Counted from the first letter of the stretch, positions 31,414 through 39,350 are shown. The stretch is 42,332 nt of DNA from Chloroflexota bacterium (GCA_016210485.1 JACQUD010000002.1:1-42332); one strand, 5' to 3'. The notes: generated by a model not told the origin, from the letters alone. Numbers and translations: made by a program.

Positions 31414-33294
31414 TTAACGGTTCGCCTGCTGCTTCCCCCATACATCGGCTACGATATTATCCAGCCCCAGGGCTTTCAGGGTCTCGGGCAGGGGCTTGCC
31501 CGTCGCCTCGTCCCAGCCCATGAGGCGATAGTAGAGGCGCAGCATTCCCTCCCAGTGGGGAGCGACGTTCCTGCCCTGGGACGGGCCATCGCTGGGGATG
31601 GAGCTATAGCGAGGGGAGGGGGCATCCATCTCCTTGGTGATGCCGCAGCGGAGATTGTAAACCCTCATCATGTTCACCGTCCGCCTCCCCATGTCCATGG
31701 CATCCTGAAGAGTGAAGTCCCAGCCCGTGGCGGCGTTCAGGGCCTTGGCCAGGCGGTCCACATCGGTCCTGACAGTGAAGCGACATACCCCTAGCGAATC
31801 CTCAAACTGCATGGAACCCTTGCTCTTGGCCACAAAGGTGGCTATGCCATCGGAGTCGAACTGGCCTACTTGGGCAGGGAGGCCCAAATCCTCGGGCCGC
31901 AGCAAAATGGAGGTCGTCTCGATAGTGCTGGTGTTGGAGACGCAAGTATCGAACATCTCGAACCATCGAGTTCGGTGGTCGTGGCCCCTGGGTGCATTGC
32001 CCTTCCTGGTGAAGACAGCCATATTCCGGGCCTCCCCTCCCAGGCGCTGGGAGGCGCGCATAGTCCCTTCGGCCAGGATTTCGCCCAGGCCACGGCGATG
32101 GGCTATCTGTCGGAGCAAAGTGCGCGCGGCCTCGGCGTTGCCCCAAGTGAGCTCCAGTCCCCCCGTGTCCTTGCCGGTGATGATGCCCTTCTGGAAGCAC
32201 TCCATGGCGAAGCCCACCACCCACCCCGCCTCGTTGGTCTCCATGCCCAGCCGATCGACATCGTTGGCTAGGACGAAGGCAGCGTCCACATTGGTGTTGC
32301 CGATGACGGGCCCCCAGTTGGCCCACTGCTCATACTCTGGTTCCTCGCCCACAAAGCCGGCATAGGGGCCATCAGGGATCTTCATGATGTGGCAGTGGTG
32401 CATCTGGCAGGCCCAACACGGGTTAGGCTTGATCTGGTAGCGCTTCCGATAGTTCTCCCCCATGAAGGGGGCCGTCTCCGGGTAGATGTTGGTGGTGTAG
32501 TTCTTTACAGGAAGCGTCCCCGCCTTCTCTCCGTTGACAAAGCCCATGCTGGTGCCCCATTGATAGATATTCAGTCCGGGAGTATTCTTGGTATTCTCGA
32601 AGAGCTCATCGCCTACCGCTTTGAGGGCGGCTCTATCCTTGACCTGGAAGCCACCCCGACCCCGAGCGACAGCGATGGCCTTCAGATTCTTGGCGCCCAT
32701 GACCGCTCCAGGGCCGTTGTGGCCAGCTACGTGCCCTTTATCGCCGGCGATGGCGGCGAAACGAACCAGGTTCTCCCCCGCCGGCCCGATGCCGATGACA
32801 CTGCTTCCCTTCTCTGTCAGGCCCAACTCTTTCTTGATGGCCTCCTCGGTCTCCCAGGTATCCTTCCCTCGGAGGTGCTCAGCATCCCGAAGCTCTGCGG
32901 TGCCATCGTGGATATAGAGGTAGGCCAGCGATTTGGCTTTCCCCTGGATGACAATGCCATCGAACCCGGCGGTGCGCAGGTAAGCGCCAAAGAAGCCGTT
33001 GGCCTGGGTGGAGGTGGCCCCGTTGGTCTGAGCGCCCTTGGTGACCACGGAGTAGGTGCCAGAGCCCTTGATAGTGGTGCCGCCCAGAGGGCCCGAGGCC
33101 AGGACGAGCCGATTTCGAGGGTCGGCCCAGTTTAGCTCCGGAGGTACCTCTTCGTAAAGGACCTTGACCCCCAGCCCCGTCCCCCCGATGCATTTCTTTA
33201 AGGTATCTTCATTCAGTTCCTCCGCTGCAGCAGTGCCCTGGCTCAGGTCTACCCTGAGCAACTTTCCAGCGTAGCCATATATGCGCGATGCCAT
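31414..33294 (-). CDS. Aldehyde:ferredoxin oxidoreductase family tungstoenzyme (AOR-2)
   Basis: 626 residues. The ATG has TAAGGAGG seven nt upstream. YGYAGKLLRVDLSQG and CIGGTGLGVKVLYEEVPP open the tungstopterin domain, with SGPLGGTTIKGSGTYSVV following. The Fe-S motif is CWACQMHHC, CxxCx4C rather than the common CxxCx3C. The fourth ligand sits in DSLGVCRF. GHDHRTRWFEMFDTC is typical of an AOR subgroup found in Chloroflexota and related anaerobes (family memory, not searched). It oxidises or reduces an unknown aldehyde/carboxylate pair. It is preceded by a MoaD-like gene (18-nt gap), which suggests dedicated supply of the pterin cofactor. Distinct from AOR-1, sharing only family-level motifs. 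Confidence 0.92.
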   Translation of the reverse strand: MASRIYGYAGKLLRVDLSQGTAAAEELNEDTLKKCIGGTGLGVKVLYEEVPPELNWADPRNRLVLASGPLGGTTIKGSGTYSVVTKGAQTNGATSTQANGFFGAYLRTAGFDGIVIQGKAKSLAYLYIHDGTAELRDAEHLRGKDTWETEEAIKKELGLTEKGSSVIGIGPAGENLVRFAAIAGDKGHVAGHNGPGAVMGAKNLKAIAVARGRGGFQVKDRAALKAVGDELFENTKNTPGLNIYQWGTSMGFVNGEKAGTLPVKNYTTNIYPETAPFMGENYRKRYQIKPNPCWACQMHHCHIMKIPDGPYAGFVGEEPEYEQWANWGPVIGNTNVDAAFVLANDVDRLGMETNEAGWVVGFAMECFQKGIITGKDTGGLELTWGNAEAARTLLRQIAHRRGLGEILAEGTMRASQRLGGEARNMAVFTRKGNAPRGHDHRTRWFEMFDTCVSNTSTIETTSILLRPEDLGLPAQVGQFDSDGIATFVAKSKGSMQFEDSLGVCRFTVRTDVDRLAKALNAATGWDFTLQDAMDMGRRTVNMMRVYNLRCGITKEMDAPSPRYSSIPSDGPSQGRNVAPHWEGMLRLYYRLMGWDEATGKPLPETLKALGLDNIVADVWGKQQANR

Positions 33295-33312
33295 GAAGAC
33301 CTCCTTACTATA

Positions 33313-33612
33313 TTATCCACCAGCGTAGGCCGGGATCAGCACAACGGTGTCACCATCTCTCAGGGGTGAGCCTTGCTCTCCGGGCAGAGATACCAGCCTA
33401 TCGTTCAGCACAACGTTGACCAGGTCAGCGAGCTGCCCATCTTCCTGGAACATGGCTCGCTGGAAGTCCGGGTATTTCTGAGACAGGAGTTGCAGGAAAT
33501 CACCCACTGAAGTCTCCACCTCCACTGGCTCCTCCATATGAAGTCGGCCTGAGGCCCTCTCACCGAAGGCCGACCCCAGCCAGCCCACCACCTCCAGGCG
33601 AACCTGAGCCAA
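33313..33612 (-). CDS. MoaD/ThiS family sulfur-carrier protein
   Basis: 99 residues with a beta-grasp fold pattern ending in the obligatory Gly-Gly (IPAYAGG). The C-terminal glycine would be adenylated and thiocarboxylated to deliver sulfur for molybdopterin/tungstopterin. The start is a TTG with AGGAG six nt upstream. VLNDRLVSLPGEQGSPLRDGDTVVL (in part, LRDGDTVVLIP) is the usual C-terminal layout. It is located directly before AOR-2, a pairing often seen for tungsten enzymes. ThiS or another carrier is possible from sequence alone; context favours pterin synthesis. Confidence 0.87.
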   Translation of the reverse strand: MAQVRLEVVGWLGSAFGERASGRLHMEEPVEVETSVGDFLQLLSQKYPDFQRAMFQEDGQLADLVNVVLNDRLVSLPGEQGSPLRDGDTVVLIPAYAGG

Positions 33613-33683
33613 CGTCCTCTCCTATCCTACCAGTTTAGTGGCCATCTCCGATCAGACCGACCTATCGCAATTTTTCACGAGTA

Positions 33684-33712
33684 AATATAAGGTTTTTCAA
33701 TGGGAAAATCAA
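33684..33712 (-). promoter_or_regulatory. Sigma70-type promoter of moaD-like/AOR-2 operon
   Basis: Minus strand: TTGATT (33707-33712), 17-nt spacer, TATATT (33684-33689), about 70 nt before the MoaD-like TTG. The rest of the 33613-33831 gap shows no convincing gene. Confidence 0.55.
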
Positions 33713-33831
33713 GCTGGGGAGACAACAGGTCAATTAGGATAAGCGTTCTCATCCAGCACGCATGAGATAGTTTGGCAGTTGAGCTGGGAGCAGCCTTGAC
33801 ACTGTGGGGCCATCGGAGCCGAAGAGGCCAG

Positions 33832-34197
33832 CTACTTCTCAAGCTGCGTTGTCTTGTTGTCTGCCCCCATGACATAGAGGTGGGAGAACGCGGAGTCTTT
33901 GGTGGCCCCGTGCCAGTGCTTCTCGCCAGCAGGGATATGGATGATGTCTCCCACTCCTACCACCACTTCCTCTTTATCTGAAGCCACAATCCCCTTCCCC
34001 GAGGTTACTATGAGCACCTGATCAGTAGTGTGCGAGTGGAACTTGTTCCTGGCACCTTTGCTGAAGTTTACGATGTTCAGGTTGGCTTGCCCGCTAATCT
34101 GAGGGGTCACCACAGATTGACGAGTCACTTCGCCCCCCGTAAAAAGGGGGTCAGTGGCTGGCACCTTGGGTATTTGGCTCGTCTTGATCACTTTCAT
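33832..34197 (-). CDS. Single-domain cupin protein
   Basis: 121 residues. The ATG has TTAAGGAGG upstream. Cupin motif 1 is visible as FHSHTTDQVLIVTSGKG (metal ligands His, His, Gln-for-Glu region) and motif 2 as PAGEKHWHGA. Such small cupins bind a divalent metal and serve as isomerases, decarboxylases or sensors. The residues do not allow a specific call. Starts 29 nt downstream of the PH-like membrane protein gene, so probably co-transcribed with it. Confidence 0.85.
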   Translation of the reverse strand: MKVIKTSQIPKVPATDPLFTGGEVTRQSVVTPQISGQANLNIVNFSKGARNKFHSHTTDQVLIVTSGKGIVASDKEEVVVGVGDIIHIPAGEKHWHGATKDSAFSHLYVMGADNKTTQLEK

Positions 34198-34226
34198 GGC
34201 TACCTCCTTAACTTAATGGGAATCGC

Positions 34227-34685
34227 CTAGCTTGTGAACTGAGAGATGGCTTGCTCCAGCGCCTCGGGCTCGTCAGTGCCGATGCGATAGGTCTTTCCGT
34301 TCCTCATCGTGAGCTCCACAGCATCCAGGCCAGAGACATTGAAGAGCCAGCCATGGGGCGTCAGGTGAATCCCCCAGCTATACCACCAGCGGTTCCTCAC
34401 CGCCTGGCAGGACTCGACATCCCGCAAGAGGAACCTCTTCTTGACCAAGCCCACCGGCCCGAAGCGGACCTCCAGGGCTTCCTCCCGGATAGCTACGGTT
34501 AAAGTAGTGAACAGCAGCAAGGATACAGCCAGCACCATCCCACTTCCAACTATGGCGGCAAAGGCTCCCCAATCGAACTCGGCTAGCAATGTCCCTGAGC
34601 CCACGATGACGATGGCCAGCAGGCCCAGGCCCACAGCGACCAGGACAAGGTGGCCGCTTTGAATATGCCGGTAATGTTCCATCAT
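34227..34685 (-). CDS. Small membrane protein with bacterial PH-like domain
   Basis: 152 residues from the ATG at 34685 (AGGA upstream); the longer ORF-track start is not supported. Two hydrophobic helices (about 14-35 and 41-62, LVLVAVGLGLLAIVIVGSG and VGSGMVLAVSLLLFTTLTV) anchor it. The rest reads as a small beta-barrel: IREEALEVRFGPVG, KKRFLLRDVESCQAV, AVELTMRNGKTYRIGTDEP. This matches the layout of bacterial PH-domain membrane proteins of unknown function. Its own promoter lies just upstream, divergent from the nuclease promoter. Confidence 0.75.
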   Translation of the reverse strand: MMEHYRHIQSGHLVLVAVGLGLLAIVIVGSGTLLAEFDWGAFAAIVGSGMVLAVSLLLFTTLTVAIREEALEVRFGPVGLVKKRFLLRDVESCQAVRNRWWYSWGIHLTPHGWLFNVSGLDAVELTMRNGKTYRIGTDEPEALEQAISQFTS

Positions 34686-34728
34686 GTTTCCTGCCCGGTG
34701 CTCTCCCGACTTCTCTCCCCTCAACAGA

Positions 34729-34757
34729 ATTCTAACAGCTTGTTAAAGCACCTTCAA
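34729..34757 (-). promoter_or_regulatory. Sigma70-type promoter of PH-like/cupin operon
   Basis: Minus strand: TTGAAG (34752-34757), 17-nt spacer, TAGAAT (34729-34734). A palindrome TAACA-GCT-TGTTA (34733-34745) overlaps the -10 and spacer and could be an operator. Confidence 0.55.
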
Positions 34758-34763
34758 GCCGTC

Positions 34764-34782
34764 GGTATCGTTTCCCGATACC
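34764..34782. promoter_or_regulatory. Palindrome between divergent promoters
   Basis: GGTATCG-TTTCC-CGATACC, a perfect 7-bp inverted repeat ending 1 nt before the nuclease -35 box. It is well placed as an operator for both divergent genes. Confidence 0.45.
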
Positions 34783-34783
34783 C

Positions 34784-34812
34784 TTGACCTCTCTCCGCCT
34801 TTGGCCTATACT
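34784..34812 (+). promoter_or_regulatory. Sigma70-type promoter of the PD-(D/E)XK nuclease gene
   Basis: TTGACC (34784-34789), 17-nt spacer, TATACT (34807-34812). The ORF-track start (TTG at 34784) is this -35 box, which rules it out as a start codon. Confidence 0.7.
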
Positions 34813-34840
34813 GGGGACAATTCCAAAAGGGGAGGTCAGA

Positions 34841-34866
34841 GCCTGTCTTGAGCCTGTCGAAAGAGC
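34841..34866. repeat. GAGCCTGTCGAAAG-type short repeat in nuclease leader
   Basis: GCCTGTC TTGA GCCTGTC forms a tandem 7-mer, and TTGAGCCTGTCGAAAG resembles a short intergenic sequence I recall as scattered through many bacterial genomes. Only one copy lies in this window. Confidence 0.3.
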
Positions 34867-34873
34867 CGACTCC

Positions 34874-35584
34874 ATGAACTGGATGAGCTATACTCAGGTT
34901 TCCACTTACCTGGAATGTCCTCTGGAATACCGTCTCCGATACATAGACCATCTACCTGCCAAACCCAAAGGCTATTTCAGCTTCGGTTCTACGCTTCATC
35001 GCTGCCTGGCCTTTTACTTTCAGAAGAGGCGTCCGCCCTCTCTGACTCGGCTTCTCCGCTACTATGAAGATGCCTGGTCATCTCAGGGCTATCGTTCCTC
35101 GGCGGAAGAAGCTAAGGATAAGGCCTTAGGGGCTGAAATCCTGACTCAGTTCTGTCAGAGCCACAAATCTGAATACTACCCCTCTCTGGCTACAGAGCAT
35201 CCCTTTTGGGTGGACCTGGGAGCGATAGGTCTGAGAGGTTATATCGACAGGGTGGATATTTCAGAGGCAGGGGGGATTTGCATCACAGACTATAAATCGG
35301 GCAAGGACTTCCCCTCTCCCCGGGACCTGGAGGCCGATCTTCAGCTAACGCTGTATCAGCTGGCGGCTCAGAGTTTGTGGCTGCTGCCACTGGAGAAGCT
35401 CGTCATTTATCACCTGCGATACAACATGCCCATAGAGTGCCAGCCTCGGAGCCAGGAACGCCTGGACGAGGCGCGGGGACTGTTGATGAGAGTTCGAGAG
35501 GCCATCCTCCAGAGGCGATTCCCAGCCCGCCACCACCGCTTCTGCCCCTGCGATTACCCTGAGCGCTGTCCCCACTTCAGCTGA
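34874..35584 (+). CDS. Stand-alone PD-(D/E)XK nuclease of the RecB/Cas4 type with Fe-S cysteines
   Basis: 236 residues from the ATG at 34874 (MNWMSYTQVSTYLECPLEY); a Met three codons on is an alternative. S-x-YLECP with Cys15 and HRCLAFYF (His of motif I) are typical of the AddB/Cas4/RecB nuclease group. The catalytic core is GYIDRVDIS (Asp) and ITDYKSGK (D-(x)-xxK). QLTLYQLAAQ matches the Q-x-x-x-Y motif. The C-terminal FCPCDYPERCPHF supplies three cysteines which, with Cys15, would ligate a 4Fe-4S cluster as in Cas4 and AddB. No CRISPR array, cas1 or helicase lies nearby, so a repair or processing role is more likely. Single gene with its own promoter. Confidence 0.88.
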   Translation: MNWMSYTQVSTYLECPLEYRLRYIDHLPAKPKGYFSFGSTLHRCLAFYFQKRRPPSLTRLLRYYEDAWSSQGYRSSAEEAKDKALGAEILTQFCQSHKSEYYPSLATEHPFWVDLGAIGLRGYIDRVDISEAGGICITDYKSGKDFPSPRDLEADLQLTLYQLAAQSLWLLPLEKLVIYHLRYNMPIECQPRSQERLDEARGLLMRVREAILQRRFPARHHRFCPCDYPERCPHFS

Positions 35585-35754
35585 GCCTCGGATGATGTCC
35601 TCGAGCAATCTTCCAAAGGTGATTGGCGGGCCTGCCTGGGGGGCATCATAGGCGGAGTTTGGGAGTATTTAGTTTCCCTGTTCATTGAAGCCGGAAAACC
35701 TGGCCGTCCCTGATTGCCAGGAAAAGGTAAAGAAGCTAAAGAAGGAGGAGGGAT

Positions 35755-36150
35755 ATGCCCATCACATTGCGTGAGGCAGAGAGAGTCCTCAAGGCGGCTG
35801 AGTCTAGCGCCATCTCTCAAGACCTTAAAGTCAGCATCGCCGTAGTGGACACCCGTGGAGATTTGGTGATTACCTGCCGGATGGACGGAGCGCGCTACTT
35901 CACACCGGACATAGCTCGGGGCAAGGCCATGGCCTCTGCCATGTTCAATGCCCCCAGTGGCACGCTGGCCGAGCGTGCCAATTCCCCTGTTATGCAAACT
36001 CTGAACCAGATGAACCTGGGCCGCCTGGTCTTTGGGCAAGGGGCTTTGCCTATTGTGCGGGGCAGCGAAGTTCTGGGAGCGGTGGGGGTCAGTGGGGCCA
36101 CCTCCCAGCAGGACGAGGATATAGCCAAAGCAGCCCTCGCCGCTTTGTAA
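35755..36150 (+). CDS. GlcG/HbpS family heme-binding-like protein
   Basis: 131 residues. The ATG follows AAGAAGGAGGAGGGAT. Family pattern: LREAERVLKAAE, VSIAVVDTRGDLVITCRMDGA, IARGKAMASA, GALPIVRGSEVLGAVGVSGAT, ending DEDIAKAAL. Members (formerly DUF336) include heme-sensing HbpS and GlcG of glycolate clusters. Heme binding cannot be confirmed here and there is no signal peptide. Downstream of the nuclease gene by 170 nt with its own ribosome site. It converges on the SDR gene. Confidence 0.88.
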   Translation: MPITLREAERVLKAAESSAISQDLKVSIAVVDTRGDLVITCRMDGARYFTPDIARGKAMASAMFNAPSGTLAERANSPVMQTLNQMNLGRLVFGQGALPIVRGSEVLGAVGVSGATSQQDEDIAKAALAAL

Positions 36151-36215
36151 GAGGTTTTCCTCTTCTTCCTCTTGTGCTATGAGGGGGCTGGCGATGCCCC
36201 TGTATTAGCTCGGCC

Positions 36216-36968
36216 TCAGTGCATATAGGTCCCACCGCTGATGCAGAGGGTCTCGCCGGTTATATGTTCAGCCTCATCGGAGGCCAGGAACAATATGGCG
36301 TTGGCCACATCTTGGGGCTGGCCCAGCCGGCCCGTGATGGCTTCCTTATGCCACTGCTGGATGGTCTCTGGAGGGTAGATCCGGGTCAGGAAGTCGTTCC
36401 AGGTTATTCCTGGAGCTACGGCGTTGACGGTGATGCCTTGTCGAGCTGTCTCCCGGGCCAGGCTTTTGGTAAAAGCTATGATGGCAGCCTTGGCTGCGCA
36501 GTAATGGGCTTGGTCAGCCTCCCCTATCCAGGCATAGATGGAAGAGAGATTGATAATGCGACCGAACTTCTGGGCTGTCATGGTGGGTAGGACGGCCCGA
36601 CAACAGTGAAAGGTCCCCCGGAGGCAGACGTTCATCACCGAGTCCCAAATCTCGTCGGTCATATCGGCTACAGGGGAGAGGCGGTTTGTCCCAGCATTGT
36701 TCACCAGGATATCTATCCTGCCGAGCTGCTCTACGGTCTGTTTGACCAGGTCCTCCACCTGCTTGGCATCAGCTACGTTGCATACGATGCCCAGGGTGCG
36801 CTGTCCTGTGGTGGCTTGAATATCCTGAGCTATCTGGGCCGTCCGTCCGGGATGGACATCGCTCACCACCACAGAAGCCCCTTCCCTGGCGAAGGTGCGG
36901 GCTACAGCCTGGCCGATGCCTGCCCCCGCCGCTGCAGTAACAATAGCCACCTTGCCTTTCAGTCGCAT
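36216..36968 (-). CDS. Short-chain dehydrogenase/reductase
   Basis: 250 residues from the ATG at 36968, which has GAGGAGGG 6 nt upstream. Classical SDR: cofactor motif TAAAGAGIGQ (variant of TGxxxGxG), NNAG at NILVNNAGTN-like ILVNNAGTN, catalytic Ser in NLSSIYAW, and YxxxK in HYCAAKAA. VNAVAPGITWNDF follows. The end LCISGGTYMH is normal. VVSDVHPGR after the second beta strand has an Asp that usually favours NAD(H). Substrate unknown; 3-hydroxyacyl or sugar/alcohol oxidation are typical. Monocistronic with its own promoter. Confidence 0.92.
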   Translation of the reverse strand: MRLKGKVAIVTAAAGAGIGQAVARTFAREGASVVVSDVHPGRTAQIAQDIQATTGQRTLGIVCNVADAKQVEDLVKQTVEQLGRIDILVNNAGTNRLSPVADMTDEIWDSVMNVCLRGTFHCCRAVLPTMTAQKFGRIINLSSIYAWIGEADQAHYCAAKAAIIAFTKSLARETARQGITVNAVAPGITWNDFLTRIYPPETIQQWHKEAITGRLGQPQDVANAILFLASDEAEHITGETLCISGGTYMH

Positions 36969-36990
36969 ATATGCCCTCCTCAATCCCTAC

Positions 36991-37019
36991 ACTATTGGAC
37001 ATGGGCCTGGCTTTGTCAA
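36991..37019 (-). promoter_or_regulatory. Sigma70-type promoter of the SDR gene
   Basis: Minus strand: TTGACA (37014-37019), 17-nt spacer, AATAGT (36991-36996), about 22 nt before the ATG. Confidence 0.55.
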
Positions 37020-37037
37020 TCAGAATTAGTGGAAGCC

Positions 37038-38912
37038 TCAGCGATAGCTTTGCGCCTGCAGGGTGAAAAGGTGGGCATAGGTTCCGCCTTTGGCCAGCAG
37101 CTCGGCGTGGCTTCCCACCTCGGTGACGCGGCCAGCCTCCAGCACCACGATGCGGCCGGCCATGCGCACCGTGGAGAAACGGTGGGAGATGAGCACCGCC
37201 GTCTTGCCCTGCGTCAGCTCGCCGAAACGCCGGAATATCTCGTATTCCGCCTCAGCATCGAGGCTGGCCGTAGGCTCATCCAGTACCAGCACCTCGGCGT
37301 CCCGCATGAAGGCCCGGGCCAGGGCTACCTTCTGCCACTCGCCCCGGGATAGCTCCTGCCCCGTATCAAAGCGTCGTCCCAGCACCGTCTCGTAGCCCTC
37401 GGCCAGCCTTTCGATGACAGGGTGCGCCCCGCCCTTCCGGGAAGCCTCCACCACCCGCGGCCTGTCCTCCACCGCCTCTATCTTTCCGAATCCTACGTTC
37501 TCCCTGGCCGCCAGATGGTATTGGACGAAGTCCTGGAAGATGACTCCGATGCACCGGCGCAGGCTGTCCACATCGTATTCTTTCAGGTCCACCCCATCCA
37601 GCAGTATCTGCCCTTCCGTAGGGTCGTAGAGACGAGTGAGCAGCTTGACCAGAGTGGTCTTGCCAGCGCCGTTGAGCCCCACCAGGGCTACCTTTTCCCC
37701 GGTCAGGATGCTCAGATTGATCTCCCGCAAACTCCAAGCCTCGTTTCCGGGATAGCGAAAGGATACATTCCGGAACTCAAAACCCTGGCGGATGGGAGAG
37801 GGCGCTGGTCGCCCCGGGGCCGGCGCCGACATCTCCGGTGTCAGAGCCAGATAGCCGAAGAGGTTGTTCAGGAAGAGGTTATTCTCATAGAAGCGACCCA
37901 GTCCTTCGAATAAAGAGCGGAAGGAGGACTGCGTCTGACGGAAGACGACGATGTACATGGTCATGTCGCCCAGGGTAATGGCCGCGGCCAGCGTCCGCCA
38001 CAAAATCCAGGCATAGCTACCGTAATAGCTGAGGGTGGAGAAAAGGCCCAAGGCCAAGCTGACCACCGTCCGGCGCACGGCGATGGCCCGGTCCTCAATG
38101 TAGTATCTCCAAAAGAGGTTGTGATACCGGTCCAACAGGGGTTCCCCCAGGCTAAATAACTTCATCTCCTTAGCGCTCTCGTGTGTGGTCAGCAGTTCCT
38201 CCAGGTAGTTCATGCGGCGGGCCTCTGGCGCCCACCAGGAGACCACCTTGAAAGAGAGGCGAGAATACCTGGACTGGGCGATGAAGGTGGGCACGGCGGC
38301 ACCGAAGAGGATGAGGGCCAGCCAGGGGCTGAAACGCATCACCAGAGCAGCCATGGAAAGGAGGGTGATAACGTTCTGCACCAGGAGGAAGCCTTCGTTG
38401 ACGATGCGCACGGCATTCCAGTCGGCCTCCCGGCGGGCATTCTGCAACTTATCGTAGAAGTGGGCGTCCTCGAAGAAACGCAGATCGAGGGTAAGCGCCT
38501 TGCGAATGATGAGGGTATTGACATGGTTGACAAGCTGCGCGTGCAGCAGGTGCTCGGCCAGAGAGCGGAGCTGCCCTGCGACGGCCCCCACGAAGATCAG
38601 GCCGAACTCTATCCCCAGGTAGGGCATGACGTGGGCGAACCCCTGGCCCGGGGATAGCCCCTGGCGGATAGAAGAAACGACGCTATCGACGATGAGTTTG
38701 GCTACCCAGGCCTGGGCGGCGGGCAGAAACGCCGATAGCACCGTCACAGTGGCCATAGCCAGTGCCTCCAGCCGGCCGCATTCCCACACCAGCCGGAAGG
38801 CTCGAGGGGTGTTTCCGAAGGTCTGCCACACCTCTCGGGCCTGCCCTCGCCAGCTAGACCCCTCTTTGCCCATCGTTCGGCGGCCCCGGAGCCGCCGATA
38901 CAGGTTGAACAT
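37038..38912 (-). CDS. ABC exporter, fused permease and ATPase
   Basis: 624 residues. The N-terminal ~350 residues hold about six membrane helices of the type I exporter fold. The C-terminal ATPase has Walker A GLNGAGKTTLVK, Q-loop FQDFVQYH, signature LSRGEWQKVALARA (Arg and Glu replace the usual GG), Walker B VLVLDEPTASLD and switch His in ISHR. The SRGEWQ signature occurs in a subgroup of bacterial exporters, so activity is likely kept. Half-transporters of this kind work as dimers and export lipids, peptides or drugs; no specific cargo is evident. The ATG at 38912 lacks a strong Shine-Dalgarno; a Met at residue 14 is an alternative. Confidence 0.92.
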   Translation of the reverse strand: MFNLYRRLRGRRTMGKEGSSWRGQAREVWQTFGNTPRAFRLVWECGRLEALAMATVTVLSAFLPAAQAWVAKLIVDSVVSSIRQGLSPGQGFAHVMPYLGIEFGLIFVGAVAGQLRSLAEHLLHAQLVNHVNTLIIRKALTLDLRFFEDAHFYDKLQNARREADWNAVRIVNEGFLLVQNVITLLSMAALVMRFSPWLALILFGAAVPTFIAQSRYSRLSFKVVSWWAPEARRMNYLEELLTTHESAKEMKLFSLGEPLLDRYHNLFWRYYIEDRAIAVRRTVVSLALGLFSTLSYYGSYAWILWRTLAAAITLGDMTMYIVVFRQTQSSFRSLFEGLGRFYENNLFLNNLFGYLALTPEMSAPAPGRPAPSPIRQGFEFRNVSFRYPGNEAWSLREINLSILTGEKVALVGLNGAGKTTLVKLLTRLYDPTEGQILLDGVDLKEYDVDSLRRCIGVIFQDFVQYHLAARENVGFGKIEAVEDRPRVVEASRKGGAHPVIERLAEGYETVLGRRFDTGQELSRGEWQKVALARAFMRDAEVLVLDEPTASLDAEAEYEIFRRFGELTQGKTAVLISHRFSTVRMAGRIVVLEAGRVTEVGSHAELLAKGGTYAHLFTLQAQSYR

Positions 38913-38970
38913 GGGTTCGTGCCCTTTCTTCCACTACGATTTTACATTGCTCAGCGGCGCGCTGCATTCC

Positions 38971-38999
38971 TTGACAGGGTTCGTGCCTCACCCTATCAT
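38971..38999 (+). promoter_or_regulatory. Sigma70-type promoter of the tRNA gene
   Basis: TTGACA (38971-38976), 17-nt spacer, TATCAT (38994-38999). Predicted start about 12 nt upstream of the mature tRNA 5' end. Confidence 0.75.
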
Positions 39000-39017
39000 G
39001 AAATCAGCGACCTTTGG

Positions 39018-39089
39018 GGCAGCGTAGCTCAGTGGTAGAGCAGGGGACTCATAAGCCCTTGGTCGGGGGTTCAAATCCCTCCGCTGTCA
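39018..39089 (+). tRNA. tRNA with CAT anticodon (Met or Ile2)
   Basis: Full cloverleaf. Acceptor GGCAGCG/CGCTGTC (one G-T pair), TA at 8-9, D-arm GCTC...GAGC, anticodon loop CTCATAA (CAT), T-arm GGGGG-TTCAAAT-CCCTC, discriminator A. The CCA end is not encoded. CTTTTT follows and can serve as terminator. The CTTGGTCG stretch after the anticodon stem recalls tRNA-Ile2, whose C34 is converted to lysidine, but elongator Met cannot be excluded by eye. Confidence 0.95.
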
Positions 39090-39146
39090 CTTTTTGTTTC
39101 CGTTTCGGAATCAATGCAGTCTTTCAACCAGCGACAGCCTGTCCTC

Positions 39147-39350
39147 TCAGTCTTTGGTCTCATAGGCCACCACACGCAGGACGCCGATGGTGGCCCCGGT
39201 GCTGTCAGTGGTGGCGACATCGGAGACGGAGACGAGCCGGGTCGCATTGTTCTGAGCGAGAAACTGGGAAACTTCTTCGTCCAGGCGCGCCAGTTCTCGG
39301 GCGGTCTGGAGGACCTTGAGGGGTGTGCTGAAGGTCTTTATTCTGAGCAT
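39147..39350 (-). CDS. Small hypothetical protein
   Basis: 67 residues, not recognised. The ATG has an AGGGGGGA stretch 8 nt upstream. MLRIKTFSTPLKVLQTARELARLDEEVSQFLAQ looks helical, and the second half (RLVSVSDVATTD, VLRVVAYE) looks like beta strands. Soluble, no cysteines. Last gene of a minus-strand run after nrdJ, converging on the tRNA gene. Confidence 0.6.
   Translation of the reverse strand: MLRIKTFSTPLKVLQTARELARLDEEVSQFLAQNNATRLVSVSDVATTDSTGATIGVLRVVAYETKD

Noticed and set aside
33675-33875. 66-residue minus-strand ORF between cupin and MoaD-like genes
   Set aside because: Overlaps the cupin 3' end and the moaD promoter, has odd Trp/Arg/Ser-rich composition, and no ribosome site.
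34874-35584. Cas4 and a CRISPR locus
   Set aside because: No repeat-spacer array and no cas1/cas2/cas3 genes in the window; the protein fits a stand-alone RecB/AddB-type nuclease equally well.
36151-36215. GGGGC/GCCCC hairpin between the convergent GlcG-like and SDR genes
   Set aside because: Only 5 bp, with a 7-nt loop and no T-run on either strand; not enough to call a terminator.
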